Source: Pseudomonas sp. MWU16-30317 (lineage in GTDB: Bacteria; Pseudomonadota; Gammaproteobacteria; Pseudomonadales; Pseudomonadaceae). From it: a stretch of DNA of 64,000 nt. The translations under genes and the position numbers were made by a program. Below the pieces are notes generated by a model. The model made no database searches. It saw only the letters and a program-made list of their open reading frames with translations, and was not told the origin of the DNA. Below, piece after piece: positions 45,011 to 54,050 of this stretch. Positions within the stretch are counted from its first letter, which is position 1. The number at the start of each line of letters is the position of its first letter. Where the stretch lies: the NCBI RefSeq assembly GCF_020515695.1, contig NZ_JAIWJA010000006.1, positions 310,001 to 374,000 of the forward strand, written 5' to 3'.

Positions 45011-46096
45011 ATGCTGGACTGGAAAAACCGCACGGACAAAGCCGAGGCGCGCAGCAGCGCTGGCACGCCAGGCACCTCTCGTGGCGGGCGTGGCGGGTAC
45101 TGGAAAACCCTGTTTCTGAGCCGCGCCCTGCTGTCGGTGGTGGCGGTGTACCTGATCGTCACCGGCCTGCTGGGCTGGTACTGGAGCCAGGAACCCGCTT
45201 TGTTTCCCGTCCAGCAGGACGCCCAGGCCGCCGCTCAGCGTGACGGCCGGCAGATGGTGGTGGGTTACACCACGGTCGAAACCCTCAAGGAGGTCGCCGG
45301 CACTTTGCTCAACAAGCCGGGCGGTTACCTGTCCAACGACCGCTTTCCGCCGGGCCTGTGGCTCGACAATATTCCGAGCTGGGAATTTGGCGTGTTGGTC
45401 CAGGTGCGCGACATGAGCCGGGCGATGCGCAAGGATTTCGCCCGCTCGCAATCGCAGTCGGCTGAAGATCCGGATCTGGCCCAGGCCGAGCCGCGCTTCA
45501 ACTTCGACAACCGCAGCTGGTTGTGGCCATCGAGCGAGTCGGAATTCCAGCAGGGCATCAACTCTCTGAGCCGTTATCAAGCACGTCTATCCGATCCGGC
45601 GCAGAAGAACGCGCTGTTCTATGCCCGTGCCGACAACCTCAACAACTGGCTGGGGGATGTTGGTACGCGCCTGGGTTCGTTGTCTCAGCGCCTGTCGGCC
45701 AGCGTTGGTCGGGTCAAGCTCAATCGGCCGTTGAAGACCGATGTGCAACTGGCACCGGGCGAAGTGCCGCAGGTCGACGAGTCGGTGGAAGAGACGCCGT
45801 GGCTGCAGATCGACAACGTGTTCTATGAGGCCCGCGGTCAGGCCTGGGCGTTGTCCCATCTGCTGCGAGCGGTTGAGGTCGACTTCGCCGACGTGCTGGC
45901 CAAGAAGAACGCCACGGTCAGCGTACGTCAGATCATCCGCGAGCTGGAGGCCTCTCAAGAGCCGGTATGGAGCCCGATGATCCTCAACGGCAGTGGTTTT
46001 GGGGTCCTCGCCAACCACTCGCTGGTCATGGCCAACTATATTTCCCGCGCCAACGCCGCAGTCATCGATCTGCGCCAACTGCTGTCGCAGGGCTGA
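45011..46096 (+). CDS. DUF2333 family membrane protein
   Basis: 361 residues from the ATG at 45011, which has AAAGGA eight bases upstream. One membrane helix near residues 36-56 (LLSVVAVYLIVTGLLGWYW), the rest periplasmic and mostly helical, with the conserved blocks NKPGGYLSNDRFPPGLWLDN and WEFGVLVQVRDMSRAMR. The family is conserved in gammaproteobacteria beside this locus (PA4842) without an assigned function. Confidence 0.9.
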   Translation: MLDWKNRTDKAEARSSAGTPGTSRGGRGGYWKTLFLSRALLSVVAVYLIVTGLLGWYWSQEPALFPVQQDAQAAAQRDGRQMVVGYTTVETLKEVAGTLLNKPGGYLSNDRFPPGLWLDNIPSWEFGVLVQVRDMSRAMRKDFARSQSQSAEDPDLAQAEPRFNFDNRSWLWPSSESEFQQGINSLSRYQARLSDPAQKNALFYARADNLNNWLGDVGTRLGSLSQRLSASVGRVKLNRPLKTDVQLAPGEVPQVDESVEETPWLQIDNVFYEARGQAWALSHLLRAVEVDFADVLAKKNATVSVRQIIRELEASQEPVWSPMILNGSGFGVLANHSLVMANYISRANAAVIDLRQLLSQG

Positions 46097-46099
46097 CCC

Positions 46100-46636
46100 G
46101 TGGTTGTCTGCGAACGGGAGGCCGCCCACCGGGCCGCCTCCGACGCCGAGCTGGTAGCCTGGGTCGACGAGCACGACCAATTGCAGGGCGCGCTCGAGCG
46201 CGCGCAGTTGCGCGAGCGCGGCCTGATTGGCCGCGGTACCTTTATCCTGTTGTTCAATTCCACTGGCGAGTTGTGCGTGCATCGGCGCACGTTGAGCAAG
46301 GCTATCTACCCGGGCTACTGGGATGTGGCGGCTGGCGGCATGGTCCAGGGTGACGAGAGCTACGCTGAGTCAGCGGCACGCGAGCTTGAGGAAGAGCTGG
46401 GCGTTGGTGGCGTGGCGCTCACGGCTCACGAGCATTTTCTGTTCGATCAGCGTGGCAATCGGCTCTGGTGCGCGGTGTTTTCCGCCGTATGGGACGGCCC
46501 GTTGCGGTTGCAGCCCGAAGAAGTGCTGGAAGCCCGATTTGTGCCGGTGGAGCAAGCGCTGGCCGAGAGCGAGATCATGGATTACTGCCCTGATTCGATT
46601 GCGGCCTTGCACCGGGTATTGGCGGATCGGCGCTAG
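46100..46636 (+). CDS. Nudix hydrolase (YfcD-like)
   Basis: 178 residues from a GTG three bases after the previous stop. The Nudix box is complete: G, five residues, E, seven residues, REL-EEELGV, within GGMVQGDESYAESAARELEE (about 86-110). It is likely a pyrophosphohydrolase of nucleotide-sugar or similar substrates; isopentenyl-isomerase-like relatives share the WVDEHDQ opening. Same order as PA4841. Confidence 0.9.
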   Translation: MVVCEREAAHRAASDAELVAWVDEHDQLQGALERAQLRERGLIGRGTFILLFNSTGELCVHRRTLSKAIYPGYWDVAAGGMVQGDESYAESAARELEEELGVGGVALTAHEHFLFDQRGNRLWCAVFSAVWDGPLRLQPEEVLEARFVPVEQALAESEIMDYCPDSIAALHRVLADRR

Positions 46637-46780
46637 GCGCCACCGTACCGCCCCCTGCAAGCTGCGCCAGGTGTGACCAAGTCGCATTTTGCCCCAACGA
46701 TGGCGCATCACTGCACTTAGCAGCGCCGACATTTGCCGTTACACTAGCGCGCCATGGTTCACCTCAGCAGAGGGGTCATT

Positions 46781-47152
46781 TTGGCCAAGAAAGCTTCATC
46801 CTTCGCCGCGCTCGGCGGCCTGGTGTTTTCCACCGACAGTGGCCGGCATTGCCCCGACTGTCGCCAGCCCGTCGACGCCTGCACCTGCAAGCAGACCGCC
46901 ATCCCGGAAGGGGATGGCATTGCCCGTGTGCGCCGTGAAAGCAAAGGCCGTGGCGGCAAGACGGTGACCACCGTAACGGGTGTGCCCTTGGCGCCAGACG
47001 CTCTCAAGGAGCTGGCGACGACACTCAAGCGTCGCTGCGGCACCGGCGGGGCACTCAAGGATGGGGTGATCGAGATCCAGGGCGAGCATGTCGAGTTGCT
47101 GTTGGCCGAGCTGATCAAGCTGGGTTTCAAGGCGAAGAAGTCAGGCGGCTGA
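46781..47152 (+). CDS. SUI1/eIF1-like translation factor (YciH family)
   Basis: 123 residues from a TTG at 46781 (MAKKASSFAALGGLVFSTDSG) with AGAGGGG six bases upstream; an ATG nine codons earlier is the alternative. The cysteines CPDCRQPVDACTCK form a likely zinc site, followed by the SUI1 core GRGGKTVTTVTGVPL and LKRRCGTGGALKDGVIEIQG. The family may affect start-codon choice. Same order as PA4840 before speA. Confidence 0.93.
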   Translation: MAKKASSFAALGGLVFSTDSGRHCPDCRQPVDACTCKQTAIPEGDGIARVRRESKGRGGKTVTTVTGVPLAPDALKELATTLKRRCGTGGALKDGVIEIQGEHVELLLAELIKLGFKAKKSGG

Positions 47153-47236
47153 GGCCGTACTTTCTAAACTTGACGGCACGGCCAGGGTCTACCCTGCCAC
47201 ACGTCAACAATCGTCATCTTTATTTTCTACACTGAG

Positions 47237-47250
47237 CGGCCCGCGGGCCG
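47237..47250. repeat. 14-bp palindrome in the speA leader
   Basis: CGGCCCGCGGGCCG is a perfect inverted repeat ending 34 bases before the speA ATG. It is a candidate operator or leader hairpin. Confidence 0.4.
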
Positions 47251-47284
47251 GGCAGTGATATTCGACTTCTCACAGGGGACCTAG

Positions 47285-49198
47285 ATGTCCGTACGACGCA
47301 CACGCAAAGACGATGGCAGCCAATGGACCGTGGCCGACAGCCGCAGTGTTTACGGGATCCGCCATTGGGGCGCGGGCTATTTCGCCATCAGCGAGAACGG
47401 CCGTGTCGAAGTACGCCCCAACGGGCCGAACAGCGCGCCCATCGACCTCTACGAGCAGGTCGAGGAATTGCGTAAAAGCGGTCTGTCGCTGCCGTTGCTG
47501 GTGCGCTTCCCCGACATCCTGCAAGACCGCGTGCGCCAGTTGACGGGCGCGTTCGATGCCAATATCGCGCGTCTCGAGTACCAGTCGCAATACACCGCGC
47601 TGTACCCGATCAAGGTCAACCAGCAGGAGGCAGTGGTCGAAAACATCATTGCCACCCAGAACGTGTCGATCGGCCTCGAGGCCGGTTCCAAGCCAGAGCT
47701 GCTGGCGGTGCTGGCATTGGCGCCCAAGGGCGGGACCATCGTCTGCAACGGTTACAAGGACCGCGAGTTCATCCGCCTGGCGCTGATCGGCCAGAAGCTG
47801 GGGCACAACGTTTTCATCGTGATCGAGAAGGAATCCGAAGTTGCGCTGGTGATCGAGGAGGCTGCCGAACTCAAGGTCAAGCCGCAGGTCGGCCTGCGTG
47901 TGCGACTGTCGTCCCTGGCGTCGAGCAAGTGGGCGGACACCGGTGGTGAAAAGTCCAAGTTCGGCTTGTCGGCCGCGCAGTTGCTGTCGGTGGTCGAGCG
48001 TTTCCGCGCTGCCGACCTCGATCAAGGCATTCGCCTGCTGCACTTCCACATGGGCTCGCAGATCGCCAACCTGGCGGACTACCAGCACGGCTTCAAGGAA
48101 GCCATCCGTTACTACGGCGAACTGCGCTCGCTGGGCCTGCCGGTCGATCACATCGACGTCGGTGGCGGCCTGGGTGTCGACTACGACGGTACCCACTCGC
48201 GCAATGCCAGCTCGATCAACTACGACATGGACGATTACGCCGGTGTCGTGGTGGGCATGCTCAAGGAATTCTGCGATGCGCAGGGCATGCCGCATCCGCA
48301 TATCTTCTCCGAAAGCGGACGCTCGCTGACCGCGCACCACGCCGTGCTGGTGGTGCAAGTGACTGACGTCGAGCGCCACAACGACGACGTCCCGCAAATC
48401 GAAGACAAGTCCAGCCTGCCGGAAACCCTGCAATGGCTGGTCGACCTGCTGGGACCGACCGATATCGAGATGGTCACCGAGAACTACTGGCGCGCCACTC
48501 ACTACATCAGTGACATCGCCACCCAGTACGCCGACGGCAAGGTCACGCTGGCACAAAAGGCCCTGGCCGAGCAGTGCTACTTCGCCGTCTGCCGGCGTCT
48601 GCACAATTCACTCAAGGCCCGCCAGCGCTCCCATCGCCAGGTGCTCGACGAACTCAACGACAAGCTTGCCGACAAGTACATCTGCAACTTCTCGGTGTTC
48701 CAGAGCCTTCCCGATACATGGGCCATCGGCCAGGTGTTGCCGATCCTGCCATTGCATCGCCTTGACGAAGAACCGCTGCGCCGCGCCGTGCTGCAGGACC
48801 TGACGTGCGACTCCGACGGCAAGATCAAGCAGTACGTCGACGAGCAGAGCATCGAGACCAGCCTGCCGGTGCACGCGGTCAACGAGGGTGAGGATTACCT
48901 GCTGGGTATCTTCCTGGTGGGCGCCTATCAGGAAATCCTCGGTGACATGCACAACCTGTTCGGCGACACCGACTCGGTGAACATCTATCAGACGCCAAGT
49001 GGCGAGGTTTACCACGCAGGCATCGAGACTCACGACACCATCGAGGACATGCTGCGCTATGTGCATTTGTCCCCCGAGGAGTTGATGACTCACTACCGCG
49101 ACAAGGTGGCCAGTGCGCGCATCAGCCCGCGCGAGCGTACTCAGTATCTGGACGCATTGCGCCTGGGCCTGACGCGCTCTTCGTATCTGTCGTCGTAA
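47285..49198 (+). CDS. speA: Biosynthetic arginine decarboxylase SpeA
   Basis: 637 residues, normal for SpeA. The pyridoxal-phosphate lysine is in TALYPIKVNQQ (about K110), the glycine loop in VDHIDVGGGLGVDYDGTHS, and the active-site region at RATHYISDIATQ. It converts arginine to agmatine for putrescine synthesis. Conserved place after the SUI1 gene. Confidence 0.98.
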   Translation: MSVRRTRKDDGSQWTVADSRSVYGIRHWGAGYFAISENGRVEVRPNGPNSAPIDLYEQVEELRKSGLSLPLLVRFPDILQDRVRQLTGAFDANIARLEYQSQYTALYPIKVNQQEAVVENIIATQNVSIGLEAGSKPELLAVLALAPKGGTIVCNGYKDREFIRLALIGQKLGHNVFIVIEKESEVALVIEEAAELKVKPQVGLRVRLSSLASSKWADTGGEKSKFGLSAAQLLSVVERFRAADLDQGIRLLHFHMGSQIANLADYQHGFKEAIRYYGELRSLGLPVDHIDVGGGLGVDYDGTHSRNASSINYDMDDYAGVVVGMLKEFCDAQGMPHPHIFSESGRSLTAHHAVLVVQVTDVERHNDDVPQIEDKSSLPETLQWLVDLLGPTDIEMVTENYWRATHYISDIATQYADGKVTLAQKALAEQCYFAVCRRLHNSLKARQRSHRQVLDELNDKLADKYICNFSVFQSLPDTWAIGQVLPILPLHRLDEEPLRRAVLQDLTCDSDGKIKQYVDEQSIETSLPVHAVNEGEDYLLGIFLVGAYQEILGDMHNLFGDTDSVNIYQTPSGEVYHAGIETHDTIEDMLRYVHLSPEELMTHYRDKVASARISPRERTQYLDALRLGLTRSSYLSS

Positions 49199-49202
49199 GT
49201 CG

Positions 49203-50066
49203 ATGATCAAGGCACTCGGGGTCGCGATGATGGCAATCTTCATGGCGGCCCTGAGTGGCTGTTCGGGGCTACAGCTGCTGGACAGCATCACGCCATCGAG
49301 CGGTTATACCCGCACGGCGGACATTGCCTATGGCAGTGATCCGCGCCAGCGCCTGGATGTCTATCAGCCGTTGCAGACCGCCGCTGGACAGCCCGTGGTG
49401 GTGTTCTTTTACGGTGGCAGCTGGAACAGCGGTGCTGGTGGCCAGTATCGCTACGTGGCGCGTGCGTTGGCCAAGCGGGGGATTACCGTGGTGGTCGCCG
49501 ACTATCGCCTGTACCCGCAGGTGCGTTACCCCGCCTTTCTTGAAGACAACGCCCAGGCCGTCGGCTGGACTCATCAGCATATCGGCGAATACGGCGGCAA
49601 CCCGCAACGCTTGTTCTTGATGGGGCACAGCTCGGGCGCTTACAACGCCTCGATGCTGGCGCTCGATGGGCGCTGGTTGCAGGCGGTGGGCATGCGGCCG
49701 GCGGATCTGCGCGGCTGGATCGGCCTGGCCGGCCCTTACGACTTCTTGCCGATCGAAAACCCTGAAGTGAGGCCGGTGTTCTTCTTTCCGGATTCACCGC
49801 CTGATTCTCAGCCGATCAATCATGTCAGCGCCGACGGTGCGCCTGTGTTGTTGATCGCTGCCAATTCCGACAGCTACGTCAATCCGCAGCGCAACACCGC
49901 GGGCCTGGCCAAGCGTCTGCGGGCCGAGGGCGTGTCGGTGGAGGAGCGCTATTACGCTCGGGTCAATCACATGACCCTGGTGGGCGCCTTCGCCTGGCCG
50001 CTGGCCTGGATGGCGCCGGTCACGGATGAAGTGGTTCGTTTTGTCATGGCACCCCCAGGCGCTTGA
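49203..50066 (+). CDS. Alpha/beta-hydrolase lipoprotein (esterase-like)
   Basis: 287 residues. Signal peptide with lipobox LSGCSG, so lipid-anchored in the envelope. Oxyanion segment FFYGGSWNSG near 77-87, nucleophile in GHSSGAYNAS near 142-150, and a histidine in RVNHMTLVGAF near the end complete a catalytic triad with an Asp likely in IAANSDSYVNPQ. Resembles carboxylesterases of the BD-FAE group. It starts four bases after the speA stop and may be co-transcribed; substrate unknown. Confidence 0.88.
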   Translation: MIKALGVAMMAIFMAALSGCSGLQLLDSITPSSGYTRTADIAYGSDPRQRLDVYQPLQTAAGQPVVVFFYGGSWNSGAGGQYRYVARALAKRGITVVVADYRLYPQVRYPAFLEDNAQAVGWTHQHIGEYGGNPQRLFLMGHSSGAYNASMLALDGRWLQAVGMRPADLRGWIGLAGPYDFLPIENPEVRPVFFFPDSPPDSQPINHVSADGAPVLLIAANSDSYVNPQRNTAGLAKRLRAEGVSVEERYYARVNHMTLVGAFAWPLAWMAPVTDEVVRFVMAPPGA

Positions 50067-50204
50067 CCCTGTGGGACCGAGCATCGCGAGCGGCGGGCCC
50101 TGCGCTATCCCCTGATCCGGCGTTGGTGCTGAGGGCGTCTTCGCGGGTCAATACAGTCGTTGCGGCCAAGCACTGAGTCTCCACTGGGATGGCAGTTGTC
50201 GGTA

Positions 50205-51542
50205 TCAATCGAACCAGGCGTGCCGCTGCTGCAAACGCCAGGCAATGATGCCCTGGGTGATCGCCCGCAGCGCCATGAACAGCAGAAAACTGATCCACAG
50301 CCCATGATTGCCCAGCCCTTGGGTGAGCCAGCCGACCGGCAACACCAGCAGCAGGCTGATGACCATGCCGTTGCGCATCTCCCGCGCGCGGGTGGCGCCG
50401 ATGAACAGCCCGTCCAGCAAATAGCTCCACACCGCTATCAGGGGCAACAAGGCCAGATAGGCCAGATAGTGATCGGCTGTTTCGCGCACGGCGAGGATGT
50501 CAGTCTGCAGGGCGATGAACAGATGCCCACCGAGCAGGAAGAACGCCGCGAACGCTACGCTGGCCAACAATGACCAGCCACCGGCCACCACCATCGAACG
50601 TCTCAATGCCACTCGATCACGGGCACCGATAGCGTGGCCGCACAGGGCCTCCACGGCGTGGGCCAAGCCATCCAGCGCCTGGGCGGTGAGCAGCAGGCCG
50701 TTGAGCAGCAAGGCGTTGGCCGCCACGGTGGCATCGCCCAGGCGTGCGCCCTGCACGGTGATAAGGTAGAACACCGCCTGCAATGCCATGCTGCGGATGA
50801 AGATATCGCGGTTGACGGTCAGCAGCGGCTGCCAGCTGCGCCATAGCTTCAACGCTGCCCAGGCCATGTGGCCTGGGTAGGCCCGCAGTGCCGGGCGGGT
50901 GAGCCACAGGCCGATGAACACCGCGACCCACTCGGAAATCACCGACGCCTGGGCGCTGCCCACCACCCCCCAGTTGAGCCCCAGTACGAACCACAGGTTG
51001 AGGACGATGTTCAGGCTGTTGGTGGTCAGCAGTATGATCAGCGGCGCGCGGGCGTTTTGAGTGCCGAGAAACCAGCCCACCAGCGCGTAGCTCGCCAATG
51101 CGGCGGGCAAGCCGAACAGCCGGGTGTAGAAAAAGTCCAGGGTGCTTTGCAGCAACTCTGGCGAGGGATGCATCAAGTCCAGCGACACGCGCACGAAGGG
51201 CTCGGCACAAAGGGTCAGTACGGCGGTCAACAACAGCGCCAGCAGCAGGCCTTGCACCAGGACCTGGCGCAGCCTGCCGCCGTCGTTGCGCCCGGCGGCC
51301 TGAGCGGCAAAGCCGGTAGCGCCCATGCGCAGGAACCCCATCGACCACGCCAGCAGCCCGTACAGACTGCCGCCCACCGCCACGGCGCCCAGTTGATGGG
51401 CGTGGGGCAGGTGGCCGATCACGGTGCTATCGACCAGGGTGACAAGTGGGCCGGAAAGATTGGACAGGATCATCGGCGCTGCCAGCGCCCAGACCCGGCG
51501 GTGGGTCGGGCGATCGCGCCAGTCGTTGAGTAATTGGGACAT
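50205..51542 (-). CDS. MATE-family efflux transporter (DinF-like)
   Basis: 445 residues from the ATG at 51542 with AAGGAG five bases upstream. About twelve membrane helices; the opening RVWALAAPMILSNLSGPLVTLVDSTVIGHL and LGTQNARAPLIILLTTNSLNIVLN are typical of the DinF branch of cation-coupled multidrug exporters. No adjacent regulator. It faces the lipoprotein gene tail to tail across a 138-base gap in which nothing is seen. Confidence 0.9.
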   Translation of the reverse strand: MSQLLNDWRDRPTHRRVWALAAPMILSNLSGPLVTLVDSTVIGHLPHAHQLGAVAVGGSLYGLLAWSMGFLRMGATGFAAQAAGRNDGGRLRQVLVQGLLLALLLTAVLTLCAEPFVRVSLDLMHPSPELLQSTLDFFYTRLFGLPAALASYALVGWFLGTQNARAPLIILLTTNSLNIVLNLWFVLGLNWGVVGSAQASVISEWVAVFIGLWLTRPALRAYPGHMAWAALKLWRSWQPLLTVNRDIFIRSMALQAVFYLITVQGARLGDATVAANALLLNGLLLTAQALDGLAHAVEALCGHAIGARDRVALRRSMVVAGGWSLLASVAFAAFFLLGGHLFIALQTDILAVRETADHYLAYLALLPLIAVWSYLLDGLFIGATRAREMRNGMVISLLLVLPVGWLTQGLGNHGLWISFLLFMALRAITQGIIAWRLQQRHAWFD

Positions 51543-51608
51543 GCAGGCTCCTTTCAGGCCCGCATTGTAGCCGTGTGTCAGGCGGTTGTAGATGAATCCA
51601 GCGTGCCC

Positions 51609-51690
51609 TTCCGCGAGCAAGCTGTGCTCCCACAGGCGCACGACCCCTGAGCTGCTTGCACGGTGCAAGCAAGGTTTGCCCGCGAAAGCG
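51609..51690. repeat. REP inverted pair
   Basis: CCGCGAGCAAGCTGTGCTCC and CACAG form one arm, and AAGCAAGGTTTGCCCGCGAA the opposite arm. It lies between the MATE gene and the small membrane protein, both on minus. A single related arm (TTCGCGAGCGAGCGTTGCGC) is at about 52155-52180. Confidence 0.8.
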
Positions 51691-51711
51691 TCAGCCCAGG
51701 CGACCGCGTTT

Positions 51712-52005
51712 TCAATGCACTATCCAGCTCAACAACCACAGCCCCAGTACCGCCCAGATGATCCCGCTGATGATCGCGCCGCGCATGAATGCCCGGACCG
51801 CCGAATACAGCAACAACAGGCCGACGATCAGCGCGGCGATGCTGATCAATGAAGTGTTCATCCCCAGCGTGCGCGCCAGGCCGTCGACGAAGTTGCCACC
51901 GGCATGGCCGAGCATGTTGAAGAACCAGCCGAAGGTATCGATGATGAATTTGATCACTGCGCCGAATGCCTGGCCCAGCCATTCGAAAAAGCTTTCTACA
52001 TACAT
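51712..52005 (-). CDS. Small membrane protein of unknown function
   Basis: 97 residues from the ATG at 52005 (MYVESFFEWLGQAFGAVIKF), with AGGA about 11 bases upstream. Two or three hydrophobic helices (FIIDTFGWFFNMLG, LISIAALIVGLLLLYSAVRAF, AIISGIIWAVLGLWLLSWIV). No catalytic motif. Probably a Pseudomonas-conserved inner-membrane protein; function unknown. Confidence 0.75.
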   Translation of the reverse strand: MYVESFFEWLGQAFGAVIKFIIDTFGWFFNMLGHAGGNFVDGLARTLGMNTSLISIAALIVGLLLLYSAVRAFMRGAIISGIIWAVLGLWLLSWIVH

Positions 52006-52212
52006 TGAGAGTGTCGTCCTGATGAAAGTGCCGGAGTATGCGCTGGATCTCAGCCTTGGGCCATCTGACACCATGCGGAGTTCCCTGGGCGCGGGCAAGG
52101 ACTATCGAAATGCATTGGGGATGACATCATGATTTTTCGCAAGCAGGGCCGGCCTCTTCGCGAGCGAGCGTTGCGCCTGTAGTGGAGCGGCGCAGTGCTC
52201 AGTACTCAGGGC

Positions 52213-52683
52213 TCAGTGCACCCAGGCGAGCGCAGCCAGAAATCCTGCCAGCAGAAATGGCGCCACGGGCAGCGTGGTCTGCGCATCAGGACCCAGATTG
52301 GCCAGGCGCAGGCGCCACTTCTTGTTGAACAGTTTCCACAGCCTGGGCATGACCAGCATCCAGGCGGCGGCGATGACCCCAGCGCCGACCAAAGTGCCGA
52401 TCAGGTGCAATTCGTCGGTGGCCAGGGCCAGACTGCCCAGCAGTTTCACATCCGCAGCGGCCAGGCGGCCCATGAGGTGGGCGGGGAGTGTCAGGGCCAT
52501 GCTCAGCGCCAGGGCGAAGGCTCCTTCTGGCACGCTGGCGCCCATCCAGGTATGGCCGGTAGTGAACAGGTAAAGGAGTGCGCATAGGCCGCCTCCCAGT
52601 GTCAGTCCATCGGCGATCTGCCGCAGACGGATGTCCTGTTCAGCACACAGGGTGAACCAGATCAACAAGACGAGGCTTTGCAT
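52213..52683 (-). CDS. Prepilin-peptidase-like protein (A24/FppA type) with altered GxGD motif
   Basis: 156 residues from the ATG at 52683 (MQSLVLLIWFTLCAEQDIRLRQI). Five or so membrane helices. The first catalytic Asp is in AEQDIRLRQIADGLTLGG. The second lies in LAAADVKLLGSLALAT, where the usual GxGD reads AAAD. FppA/TadV cleaves Flp pilin precursors in the inner membrane. No flp pilin or tad gene is near, so this is either a relocated or a decaying copy. A GTG four codons upstream could also serve as start. Confidence 0.75.
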   Translation of the reverse strand: MQSLVLLIWFTLCAEQDIRLRQIADGLTLGGGLCALLYLFTTGHTWMGASVPEGAFALALSMALTLPAHLMGRLAAADVKLLGSLALATDELHLIGTLVGAGVIAAAWMLVMPRLWKLFNKKWRLRLANLGPDAQTTLPVAPFLLAGFLAALAWVH

Positions 52684-52752
52684 CGGGTAATACACATCCC
52701 TGGCAAGCGTTGGATCGGAAAGCTCTGGATCGAAAAACCGGGCTTTGCCCGA

Positions 52753-52769
52753 GGGTGTTTCAAACACCC
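52753..52769. promoter_or_regulatory. Inverted repeat upstream of the peptidase-like gene
   Basis: GGGTGTTT-C-AAACACCC, a perfect 8-bp arm pair with a one-base centre, in the 160-base gap upstream of the prepilin-peptidase-like gene. It may be an operator, or the terminator of the preceding DUF4136 gene. Confidence 0.4.
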
Positions 52770-52844
52770 CCCTTATCGATTTAGTACGCAAACCGGTCCC
52801 GGTCAAGCTCGCCACTGAAATCCTTGCCGTGGCGGTCAGCTTTA

Positions 52845-53405
52845 TCAGCGTGGCGGATAGTTGGACATGATCAGGCCCACACTCTTGGCGATGCTGGCAC
52901 TGCGCTCCGCCGGGCCCTGTGGCGCATCGCTGAGCACGCTGTCGCGGCTGCCGCGCCACACCAGCTTGCCGTCGCGCGCGTCCAGCAGGTCGACCTGCAA
53001 GGTGGCGACACGGTAGTCGACGGTACGTGTTTCGTTATAGAAGCCTGCGCCCCAAGGCCCACCCCAAGGGCCGCCCCATGGTCCACCGTAAGGCGTGCTG
53101 ATCTGCTGTTGACGGGTATCGACGATGTAATACGCCTGCACCAGCACATCGGTCTTGGCCCCAGGCTGTGCCAGGCGCAGCCCGCGCTGCTCGAGCTGGT
53201 CGCTGACCGACTGACGAATGCGTTGTTCGGTGAGGTCACTTTTGATACGCGGGTCATCTGGACGGTATTGCAGCGCCGGGGTTTTCCACGCCCAGCTGCG
53301 ATAAGCGCCGAAGTCACGGCTGGCGTCGAAGTCGAGGTTGGCCTGTTGGGTCTGGCAGGCCGTCAACAGCAGCGCAAAGGCCAATAACGCAATACGACTG
53401 AACAT
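52845..53405 (-). CDS. DUF4136 lipoprotein (second of a tandem pair)
   Basis: 186 residues from the ATG at 53405. Signal peptide with lipobox LTACQT. DUF4136 blocks: FGAYRSWAWKTPALQYRPDDP and LVQAYYIVDTRQQQ, then a GGPWGGPWGGPWG repeat around 113-126, and VDLLDARDGKLVWRGSRDS. Envelope lipoprotein of unknown role. It is paralogous to the gene just upstream, with only 17 bases between them. Confidence 0.88.
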   Translation of the reverse strand: MFSRIALLAFALLLTACQTQQANLDFDASRDFGAYRSWAWKTPALQYRPDDPRIKSDLTEQRIRQSVSDQLEQRGLRLAQPGAKTDVLVQAYYIVDTRQQQISTPYGGPWGGPWGGPWGAGFYNETRTVDYRVATLQVDLLDARDGKLVWRGSRDSVLSDAPQGPAERSASIAKSVGLIMSNYPPR

Positions 53406-53422
53406 GGGGTGTCTCCACGAAC

Positions 53423-54037
53423 TCAACTGGGAGGATAGGCCATCAGGGCTTTTTCCACGGCTTGGCGCAATGCGTCGGCGCGCTGGCTCTCACTGCCCTG
53501 GGTGCCGGTCTCGGCGCTGGCACTCCACAGGGGTTGGCCACTGGCGCCATCGTACAACTGGATGCGGACGACGAGTACCTGGATTTCATATGTGCGTGTA
53601 ACTGGCGGCGGCCCGTAGGCGCCATAGCCATAGGGGCCGCGAGGACCGTAGCCTGGGCCGTAGCCACCGCCGTAGCCGTAATCCTCGGTGACTTGCTGCA
53701 GGCGGCGCTCGACATGCAGGTCTGCAGCCACGCGCAGGTCAGGGATGCCACTGCGGGCCGGGCGCAGACCGCGTTGATCCAGGCCATTGCTGACCGCCTC
53801 GGCAATCTGCGCCGGGTCGGCCAGGTTGCTGCCGACCGGCAGTTGATTGTTGACCCAGGCCCAATTGCGGTAGCGCCCGTAGTCGCGTGGCGCCGCCGGG
53901 TAGGCACTGGCATCGAAGGTTTGCGCAGCCTGCGGTGGCGCGGGCGGCAAGGGATTGGAGCTGGCGACATACGGGTTGGGGCTCTGGCAGGCGGCCAGGC
54001 CCAGGCACAACAATACGACAGCGAAACGGCGTGGCAT
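53423..54037 (-). CDS. DUF4136 lipoprotein (first of a tandem pair)
   Basis: 204 residues, lipobox LAACQS. Same layout as its neighbour: YGRYRNWAWVNNQLPVGSNLADP, a Gly/Tyr/Pro repeat (GYGGGYGPGYGPRGPYGYGA, about 121-140), and IQLYDGASGQPLWSASAET. Probably a duplicate that has diverged. Starts 14 bases after the cmoM stop, so likely co-transcribed. Confidence 0.88.
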   Translation of the reverse strand: MPRRFAVVLLCLGLAACQSPNPYVASSNPLPPAPPQAAQTFDASAYPAAPRDYGRYRNWAWVNNQLPVGSNLADPAQIAEAVSNGLDQRGLRPARSGIPDLRVAADLHVERRLQQVTEDYGYGGGYGPGYGPRGPYGYGAYGPPPVTRTYEIQVLVVRIQLYDGASGQPLWSASAETGTQGSESQRADALRQAVEKALMAYPPS

Positions 54038-54050
54038 CAGGGTTCTCCCG

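Noticed and set aside
47270..48604. A 444-codon frame opposite speA
   Set aside because: Complement of a conserved enzyme; composition typical of antisense frames.
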